From DASZCR01 sp035942915 (lineage in GTDB: Bacteria; Acidobacteriota; Blastocatellia; Pyrinomonadales; Pyrinomonadaceae): 9,528 nt of DNA. Positions 4,841-9,528 of this stretch are shown here, one piece after another. The notes under the pieces were generated by a model. The model was not told the origin of the DNA. It saw nothing but the letters and a program-made list of their open reading frames with translations, and did not search any database. The first letter of the stretch is position 1; each line of letters starts with the position of its first letter. The DNA is taken from the NCBI GenBank assembly GCA_035942915.1, contig DASZCR010000268.1, positions 1 to 9,528 of the forward strand, written 5' to 3'. A program made the position numbers and the translations under genes.

Positions 4841-7447
4841 ATGTCCATCAGCATTGGCAGCGTGTTCGGCCGCTACGAAATCCGCTCGAAGATAGGCGCG
4901 GGCGGGATGGGCGAGGTTTACATGGCCGAAGACCGCGTGCTGCTGCGGACGGTCGCCATCAAGTTCATCAACAAACACCTTCAGCCAGCGCACGATTCAG
5001 GTAAGCGTTTCCTGCGCGAAGCGCGCGCCGCCTCCGGCATCAATCATCCGAACATCGTCACCATCCACGAAATCGACGAGACGGACGACCATGCCTACAT
5101 CGTCATGGAGTACGTCGAGGGGCGGAGCCTGCGCGAGTACATCCGACTCCGCACGCTCGACCTCCAGACCGCACTCGGACTCGCCGCGCAGATTGCCGAT
5201 GCGCTCGACGCGGCGCACACGCGCGGCGTCCTCCATCGCGACATCAAGCCGGAGAACGTCATCGTCAACGAACGCGGGCAGGTCAAACTCTTAGACTTCG
5301 GACTCGCGCGTGCGCTCGAAGCCGAAGGCGCGCCCGTTGACGAACAGGCGGCGACGCGCGCCTTCGTCGAAAGCCTGACGGACGCCGGTTCGGTCATCGG
5401 CACGATTCCCTACATGTCGCCGGAGCAGTTGCGCAAACAGGCGCTCGACGCGCGCTCGGATGTCTTCTCCTTCGGCGTCGTGCTCCACGAACTGCTGACC
5501 GGCCGACATCCTTTCCACGCGCCGAGTTCCTTCGAGGTCGCGGCGCTCATCCTGAGCCGCGAACCGGTGCGCTTCGACGAGCCTGAACCGAAACTGCCGA
5601 CGGGCGTCCGGCTCCTGCTCGCGCGACTGTTGGAGAAGGAGCGCACGCGTCGTTACTCGTCGTTCGCAGAGGTCAAGGCCGCTCTCGACGCGCTCAGGAC
5701 GGACGCGACGCGCGTCGAGCCTTCAAGTCAGCAGGCGGCCACGAAGCGACTGAAGGTTGCGCCCGTGACACCGGAACAGACGGGTGCTCCTGCGCCTGTG
5801 GCCTCCACTTATCATGCCGCGTCGCAAGCGCCTTCGCAGGCGGCACACTCGCTCTTGCATGGCGCGCCGAAGACCATCCTCGCACTCCCGCTCGAAGCCA
5901 TCGACACGTCGGAGGAGAGCATCTTCATCGGCATCGGTCTGGCCTCCGTCATCACGACGGAGTTGTCGAAGTTGAGTGGGTTGTCCGTCTTATCGAAGTC
6001 CATCGGCGCAGGGCGCGTCAGTCAGACGGGAGAGGGCGCGCGCGAGTTGGCGCGCGAGTTGGGCGCAACCATCCTGCTCGAAGGCGAGGTGATGCGCGCC
6101 GGGAAGATGATACGCATCGCGGCGCGCCTGATTGATGTCGAGAGCGGGCGCGTCATCTGGGGCGACCAGTACATGGGCGAGGAGAAGGACATCTTCCAGA
6201 TACAGGACGGCGTCTGCGAGTCGGTCGCCGCGGCGCTCAAACTCGGCGGTGCGGCCGAGGCGCGTTCCTCCTCGCGCGACCACACGTCGGCCAATATCGA
6301 TGCCTTTGAACTCTACTCGAAGGGGCGCGCCTATCTCGAACGGCGCGAGGTCAAAGACAACATCGACTACGCGCTACAGATGTTCACAGAGGCGCTCAAA
6401 CTCGACCCCAACTTCGCGCCCGCGCAGGCCGGACTCGGCGAGGCTTACTGGCTCAAGTACGAGGCGACGCGCGAGGAGACGTGGGTTGAACGCGCGATTG
6501 CCGCCAGCGACCACGCGCTCGTGCTCGACCCGCATCAGCCGCAGGTACACGTCGCTCTCGGCATCGTCTATCACGGCACGAACCGCGTCGAGCGTGCCAT
6601 CGAAGAGTTCCGGCACGCCATCGAGTTGCAGCCCTTGAGCGACGACGCGCATCGCTGGCTCGGTCGCTGCTACCGCCAGAAGGGCGACGCGGCGCGCGCC
6701 ATCGAGTATTTCAAAAAGGCTATCCGCATCCGTCCCGGCTACTGGGACAACTACAACGAACTCGGTGTCTGCTACTACACGCTCGGACGCTACGAGGAAG
6801 CGGCCGAACAGTTCCGACGCCTCATCACCATCCAGCCCGACAACTTTCACGGCTACGACAATCTCGGCGCGATGTACTACCTGCTCGGCCGCTACAGCGA
6901 TGCCGCCGCCATGCACGAACGCGCCATCGAGATTAACCCGCGCGCAGGCATCGCCTACTCGAATCTCGGCACGAACCTCTTCTATCTGGAAAAGTTTGAG
7001 GAAGCGGCGGAGGCTTATCGCAAGGCCGTCGAGCTTGAACCGGCCAACGACGTGCCGCGCAGAAATCTGGGAGACGCGCTCTTGCGTCTGGGAAGGACGG
7101 AGGAGGCGCGCGCGCAGTTCGAGCGCGCCGTCGAGTTGATTGAAAATCGCCTCAAAGTCTCGCCCGACGACGCGACGCTGCTCGGCCGTCGGGCCATCAG
7201 CTTAGCCAAACTCGGACGACGCGACGAAGCGCGGCGGCAGATAGAGCGCGCCACGCTCATCGAGCCGCACAATACGCGCCTCATGTACCAGAAGGCCGTC
7301 GTCTACTCGCTGACAGGCGACATGAACGAGTCTCTCAAGTCTTTGGAGCGCGCGCTGGCAAGCGGCTACAGCCGCTCCGAAGCGGCGCGCGACCCGGACT
7401 TGTTCGCCCTCCACGACAGCGCCGAGTACAAGTCTCTCTTTAACTGA
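4841..7447 (+). CDS. Cytoplasmic Ser/Thr protein kinase with TolB/FlgO-like domain and TPR tail
   Basis: The 868-residue protein has three parts. Residues 11-286 are a Hanks-type kinase: glycine loop GAGGMGEVY (19-27), Lys41 in VAIK, Glu60 in the C helix, HRDIKPEN (132-139), DFG (152-154), a long activation loop, SPE (193-195), and Asp207. All catalytic residues are present, so it should be active. A flexible Pro/Ala-rich linker leads to residues about 345-470, a domain like those called TolB- or FlgO-like in kinases and adenylate cyclases (ILALPLE, ELGATILLEGEVMRAG, IRIAARLIDVESGRVIW, IFQIQDGV). Residues about 487-842 hold nine or ten tetratricopeptide repeats, such as NELGVCYYTLGRYEEAAEQF. 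No transmembrane segment is visible, unlike PknB-type kinases with external sensors, so the TPRs probably bind a cytoplasmic partner. The targets are unknown. Confidence 0.93.
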   Translation: MSISIGSVFGRYEIRSKIGAGGMGEVYMAEDRVLLRTVAIKFINKHLQPAHDSGKRFLREARAASGINHPNIVTIHEIDETDDHAYIVMEYVEGRSLREYIRLRTLDLQTALGLAAQIADALDAAHTRGVLHRDIKPENVIVNERGQVKLLDFGLARALEAEGAPVDEQAATRAFVESLTDAGSVIGTIPYMSPEQLRKQALDARSDVFSFGVVLHELLTGRHPFHAPSSFEVAALILSREPVRFDEPEPKLPTGVRLLLARLLEKERTRRYSSFAEVKAALDALRTDATRVEPSSQQAATKRLKVAPVTPEQTGAPAPVASTYHAASQAPSQAAHSLLHGAPKTILALPLEAIDTSEESIFIGIGLASVITTELSKLSGLSVLSKSIGAGRVSQTGEGARELARELGATILLEGEVMRAGKMIRIAARLIDVESGRVIWGDQYMGEEKDIFQIQDGVCESVAAALKLGGAAEARSSSRDHTSANIDAFELYSKGRAYLERREVKDNIDYALQMFTEALKLDPNFAPAQAGLGEAYWLKYEATREETWVERAIAASDHALVLDPHQPQVHVALGIVYHGTNRVERAIEEFRHAIELQPLSDDAHRWLGRCYRQKGDAARAIEYFKKAIRIRPGYWDNYNELGVCYYTLGRYEEAAEQFRRLITIQPDNFHGYDNLGAMYYLLGRYSDAAAMHERAIEINPRAGIAYSNLGTNLFYLEKFEEAAEAYRKAVELEPANDVPRRNLGDALLRLGRTEEARAQFERAVELIENRLKVSPDDATLLGRRAISLAKLGRRDEARRQIERATLIEPHNTRLMYQKAVVYSLTGDMNESLKSLERALASGYSRSEAARDPDLFALHDSAEYKSLFN

Positions 7448-7451
7448 GAGG

Positions 7452-8072
7452 TCACTGCTGGTCGGAGTCAACCGAACCGACAATAATCTCCGGGTCGAGT
7501 TCGGCGAGCGTCCCGTTGGCGTTGACGACCTTGATGGTGTAGGCGAACCTGCCCTCGACCTTACCCGTCCGTGTCACCATGCGGCTCTCCTCGCCTCTGG
7601 CTATCGGGTCGAAGACAAAACGGTTGTCGCACTCTTCTCCGCCGAACGGGCGCTGGTTGCTCTTGCCGAAGTTCTCGATGATGACGTTAGAGGCCGCCGC
7701 CGCCGCACAGTTGTTAATCACCGTCCATTTGACTTTCCCCTTGTTGACCTTGATGTAGACGGACTGATAGGCCGCAGGGACTTCGATGGTGCATTTGCCG
7801 CCCACCTCGTTGATAAGAATCTGTACGTCCTTCTCGTTGTTGCTTCGTCCGCTTGGGGCGAGACCCTGGTCGGTGTTCACGTTGCCTCCTTGATTTGCGT
7901 TCGCGTTCGCGTTGGTGCTCGCGCTCGTGTCCGTGTTCGTATTGGCGTTGCGGTTGTTGACCGTTTGATTGGCGTTTTCGCCGGACTTTCCTGAGTCGGG
8001 TTCCTTCGCCTTGCAAGCGTCGAGGGTGAGGACGACACAGAGCAAGAGAATGACGACCAGCACTTTTTTCAT
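7452..8072 (-). CDS. Predicted lipoprotein with Asn/Thr/Ala-rich linker and beta-rich C-terminal domain
   Basis: The 206-residue product begins with a lipoprotein signal peptide: MKK, a hydrophobic stretch, then the lipobox LDAC with Cys20 as the lipidated residue. The residue after Cys is Lys, not Asp, so export to the outer membrane is expected under the E. coli sorting rule. Residues about 33-70 are a low-complexity linker rich in Asn, Thr and Ala. The rest looks beta-rich, with strands such as SVYIKVNKGKVKWTVIN and RFAYTIKVVN, three Cys (94, 122, 148) and the end ELDPEIIVG. It may be an immunoglobulin-like or cupredoxin-like sandwich, but I see no copper-site pattern and cannot name a family. 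AGGAGGA at 8087-8081 lies 8 nt before the ATG, confirming the start. It is convergent with the kinase, the stops being 4 bp apart. Confidence 0.85.
   Translation of the reverse strand: MKKVLVVILLLCVVLTLDACKAKEPDSGKSGENANQTVNNRNANTNTDTSASTNANANANQGGNVNTDQGLAPSGRSNNEKDVQILINEVGGKCTIEVPAAYQSVYIKVNKGKVKWTVINNCAAAAASNVIIENFGKSNQRPFGGEECDNRFVFDPIARGEESRMVTRTGKVEGRFAYTIKVVNANGTLAELDPEIIVGSVDSDQQ
7878..7976 (-). repeat. Low-complexity hexamer-like repeat encoding the Asn/Ala/Thr linker
   Basis: Within the lipoprotein gene the codons AAC and GCG or ACG alternate (on the plus strand, repeated GCGTTC or GCGTTG), giving peptides such as NANANAN. Such tracts can change length by slippage in hexamer steps without breaking the frame. 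Confidence 0.6.
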
Positions 8073-8268
8073 CTTCGGATTCCTCCTGTTTCGTTGGGGC
8101 TAAACGAAGCAGACGGGCGATAGGGTCGCCGGGTCGGAAGTTTTTGTGGTTTGCCGCTCGGACTATTATCGGGTCAGTCCGGCGGGGCGGCGTGGGCTTG
8201 AAATGCGTGCGGATTTTACGGCGAAGGCGCGACGATTGTCTACAGGAAAAGCTGCGCCTGCCGCCTGC
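8073..8268. other. Intergenic stretch between the lipoprotein gene and the tRNA promoter
   Basis: It holds the lipoprotein ribosome site at its left edge and a T5 run near 8141. It also has a small inverted repeat (CGGACT at 8159-8164, AGTCCG at 8176-8181). I see no gene and no convincing promoter for the lipoprotein gene. Confidence 0.5.
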
Positions 8269-8296
8269 TTGACACGACGCGTCGAATCCGTAGAAT
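8269..8296 (+). promoter_or_regulatory. Promoter of the tRNA-Gly gene
   Basis: A perfect TTGACA (8269-8274) and TAGAAT (8291-8296, five of six) are separated by 16 bp. Transcription would start near 8303, about 13 nt before the mature tRNA, so a short 5' leader for RNase P is expected. Confidence 0.8.
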
Positions 8297-8315
8297 CATC
8301 CGCCAGAACAAACGC

Positions 8316-8390
8316 GCGGGAGTAACTCAGTGGTAGAGTGCGACCTTGCCAAGGTCGAAGTCGCGAGTTCAAATCTCGTCTCCCGCTCCA
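8316..8390 (+). tRNA. tRNA-Gly, anticodon GCC
   Basis: The cloverleaf folds by hand. The acceptor stem is GCGGGAG (8316-8322) with CTCCCGC (8380-8386). The D stem is ACTC/GAGT, and the anticodon stem is CGACC (8341-8345) with GGTCG (8353-8357). The loop TTGCCAA carries anticodon GCC at 8348-8350. The T arm is GCGAG, loop TTCAAAT, CTCGT, with one G-U pair. The discriminator base is T8387 (U in the RNA), followed by an encoded CCA (8388-8390). It reads glycine codons GGC and GGU. The gene stands alone, with no other tRNA gene in the window. Confidence 0.97.
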
Positions 8391-8397
8391 CATCTCG

Positions 8398-8443
8398 AAA
8401 CGGCGTGCCGCGACATCCGAACAGGTTTCGCAGCGCGCCGTTT
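8398..8443 (+). other. Long-stem inverted repeat after tRNA-Gly
   Basis: AAACGGCGTGC (8398-8408) can pair with GCGCGCCGTTT (8433-8443) over 11 bp with one G-U pair and a 24-nt loop. It starts 8 nt after the tRNA. No U-run follows, so it is not a standard intrinsic terminator, but it could protect or define the 3' end of the precursor. Confidence 0.4.
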
Positions 8444-8475
8444 CCGTTGCCGGCGGCGCGCCAGAAGGAGCCGCC

Positions 8476-8505
8476 TTGACAAGTCTCCGCTTTCGTAACC
8501 ATAAT
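8476..8505 (+). promoter_or_regulatory. Probable promoter of the pirin gene
   Basis: A perfect TTGACA (8476-8481) is followed after 18 bp by CATAAT (8500-8505, five of six to the -10 consensus). Transcription would start near 8512, giving a leader of about 75 nt. The -10 box lies inside a perfect palindrome, which suggests repression by occlusion. Confidence 0.65.
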
Positions 8506-8511
8506 GGTTAC
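8495..8511 (+). promoter_or_regulatory. Perfect 17-bp palindrome, candidate repressor operator
   Basis: GTAACCATAATGGTTAC has 8-bp arms (GTAACCAT and ATGGTTAC) around one central A. It spans the whole -10 box and ends at the predicted transcription start. Its size and AT-rich symmetry fit a dimeric winged-helix repressor such as the MarR or HxlR families, whose genes are often near pirin genes. No such regulator is encoded in this window. Confidence 0.6.
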
Positions 8512-8585
8512 AAAAAGCTTTCGGGCGACGAGAGACGGCAGTAGCAGCAGAAGCCCTTGAGAGAGAGGGGAAGGAGCAAGAGGGA

Positions 8586-9287
8586 ATGATTAAGAAACGA
8601 CCTGCGGCAGAGCGCGGGCGGACGAGAGCCGACTGGCTCGACAGCCGCCACACGTTCTCTTTCAACCGCTACTACGACCCGCGCTGGTCGGGCTTTCGCG
8701 ACCTGCTCGTCATCAACGAAGATTTCGTCGCCCCGTCGAGGGGCTTCGGCGCGCACTCGCACCGCGACATGGAGATTATCAGCTACGTGCTCGACGGCGC
8801 GCTCGCACACAAGGACAGCATGGGGACGAGTTCCATCATTCGTCCCGGCGAGGTGCAGCGCATGAGCGCCGGAACCGGTGTCACGCACAGCGAGTACAAC
8901 GCCGCACCCGGCGAGACTTCGCACTTTCTTCAAATCTGGATTCTTCCCGAACGTGAGGGCATCGAGCCGGGCTACGAGCAGAAGGAGTTCGGACGCGAAG
9001 AGAGTCGCGGCCGTCTGCGCCTGCTGGCTTCGCGCGACGGGCGCGAAGGCTCTGTGACGATTCATCAGGACGCAGAACTTTATCTGGCGACGCTCGCGCC
9101 CGGAGAGGAAACTGAGCACACGCTCAGAAACGGTCGGCACGCGTGGCTGCAAGTGTTAAAGGGAACGGTCAACGTCAACGCCGCGCACGCTCTCGCAGCG
9201 GGCGACGGCGCAGCCGTCAGCGACGAGGAGCGTCTGACGATTCGCGCCGAAGACGACGCCGAAGTGATGCTCTTCGACCTCAAGTAG
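8586..9287 (+). CDS. Pirin-family bicupin (YhhW/YhaK-like)
   Basis: The 233-residue product matches the short bacterial pirins. The N-terminal cupin carries the metal ligands His57 and His59 (GAHSHRDMEI) and His101 and Glu103 (GVTHSEYN), at the same positions as E. coli YhhW, for which quercetin 2,3-dioxygenase activity has been shown. The signature start SRHTFSFNRYYDP and the block GEVQRMSAGTGV are present. The C-terminal cupin (residues about 150-230) lacks a metal site, as is usual. The physiological substrate of such pirins is generally unknown; redox or electrophile stress is the usual context. GGGGAAGGAG (8567-8576) lies 9 nt before the ATG and confirms the start. The gene has its own promoter and likely operator, and ends against a minus-strand terminator. 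Confidence 0.93.
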   Translation: MIKKRPAAERGRTRADWLDSRHTFSFNRYYDPRWSGFRDLLVINEDFVAPSRGFGAHSHRDMEIISYVLDGALAHKDSMGTSSIIRPGEVQRMSAGTGVTHSEYNAAPGETSHFLQIWILPEREGIEPGYEQKEFGREESRGRLRLLASRDGREGSVTIHQDAELYLATLAPGEETEHTLRNGRHAWLQVLKGTVNVNAAHALAAGDGAAVSDEERLTIRAEDDAEVMLFDLK

Positions 9288-9329
9288 AAAAAAAGAGAGG
9301 GCAGAAGCCGTGTTGCTTCTGCCCTCTCT
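9288..9329 (-). terminator. Intrinsic terminator of the sigma factor gene (may also stop pirin transcripts)
   Basis: Perfect 15-bp arms, AGAGAGGGCAGAAGC (9294-9308) and GCTTCTGCCCTCTCT (9315-9329), enclose a 6-nt loop. On the minus strand the hairpin is followed by seven T (9294-9288). It starts 20 nt after the sigma factor stop and lies directly after the pirin stop. On the plus strand no U-run follows, so it is mainly a minus-strand terminator. Confidence 0.9.
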
Positions 9330-9349
9330 CGCCTCTTCGCAAAGCTCCT

Positions 9350-9528
9350 TTAAGCGTGCCTGTAGAATCGCGGCGGCTTCTGCTGCTTGAGCAGCCCTCT
9401 TAATTTCATTCTGGCCTTATGAAGCTGAGACTTACTCGTTCCCACCGAACAACCCAGCAGTCTCGCAATCTCCTCATGCTCATGCCCTTCAACATCATGT
9501 AAGAGAAAGACTGTTCTGTAACCTGGTG
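9350..9528 (-). CDS. C-terminal end of an ECF-type RNA polymerase sigma factor (region 4)
   Basis: The gene enters from the right edge; 58 residues and the TAA stop are visible. The sequence PGYRTVFLLHDVEGHEHEEI followed by ARLLGCSVGTSKSQLHKAR is the region 4.2 helix-turn-helix of group 4 sigma factors, which contacts the -35 element. In the second helix, TSKSQLHKAR takes the place of the more usual TVKSRLHRAR. The end is basic (LLKQQKPPRFYRHA). Region 2, and any anti-sigma factor upstream, lie outside the window, so the subgroup cannot be named. Confidence 0.93.
   Translation of the reverse strand, partial: PGYRTVFLLHDVEGHEHEEIARLLGCSVGTSKSQLHKARMKLRGLLKQQKPPRFYRHA

Noticed and set aside
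4738..4854. Longer acyltransferase start at 4854
   Set aside because: It would run through the TATAAT promoter box and overlap the kinase start, and the extra residues are basic and unlike the family.
6374..6916. 180-codon open frame on the minus strand
   Set aside because: It is the mirror of the TPR repeats of the kinase, and its apparent regularity comes from those repeats.
8159..8181. CGGACT/AGTCCG inverted repeat upstream of the tRNA
   Set aside because: Six-base arms with an 11-nt spacer, no link to a promoter or gene end; weak on its own.
8508..9152. 214-codon open frame on the minus strand
   Set aside because: It is antisense to the well-supported pirin gene and has Arg/Ala/Val-rich sequence with no family resemblance.

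Overview
The window looks like a chromosomal segment of a GC-rich, Gram-negative-type soil or freshwater bacterium. My best guess is Acidobacteriota, possibly the Blastocatellia/Pyrinomonadales side. The guess rests on a cytoplasmic Ser/Thr kinase fused to a TolB/FlgO-like domain and a long TPR tail, an Asn/Thr/Ala-rich lipoprotein, and a large-protein C-terminus of Rhs type next to small membrane-anchored proteins. This is inference from gene style; no marker gene settles it. I see no CRISPR array, insertion sequence, prophage or complete biosynthetic cluster.

Layout from the left. Positions 1-1646 (+) hold the C-terminus of a large protein ending in an HExxH domain, then a membrane-anchored protein of unknown function (start at 601, set by a strong ribosome binding site), then a small membrane-anchored DUF3592 protein. 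The first two overlap or abut and could be an effector and its partner. A class I SAM-dependent methyltransferase (1717-2349, +) follows. It is convergent with thyA (2387-3181, -), an E. coli-like thymidylate synthase of exactly 264 residues. Upstream of thyA on the same strand is a 475-residue membrane acyltransferase (3310-4737, -).

The acyltransferase diverges from the 868-residue kinase (4841-7447, +). The 103-bp gap between them carries two recognisable sigma70-type promoters, both placed so that transcription should begin at or within a few bases of the start codon, so both mRNAs are predicted to be leaderless or nearly so. The kinase gene ends 4 bp from a convergent lipoprotein gene (7452-8072, -).

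The right end has a tRNA-Gly(GCC) gene with its own promoter (8316-8390, +), then a pirin-family cupin gene (8586-9287, +). The pirin promoter is overlapped by a perfect 17-bp palindrome that looks like a repressor operator. A strong hairpin with a U-tract on the minus strand separates pirin from the C-terminal end of an ECF-type sigma factor gene that enters from the right (9350-9528, -).

The genes do not form one pathway. The window mixes housekeeping (thyA, tRNA, acyltransferase), signalling (kinase, sigma factor), stress or redox-linked (pirin) and accessory functions (HExxH cassette). I found no convincing wholly new system. The best leads are the pirin operator, the paired leaderless promoters and the HExxH/membrane-protein pair.
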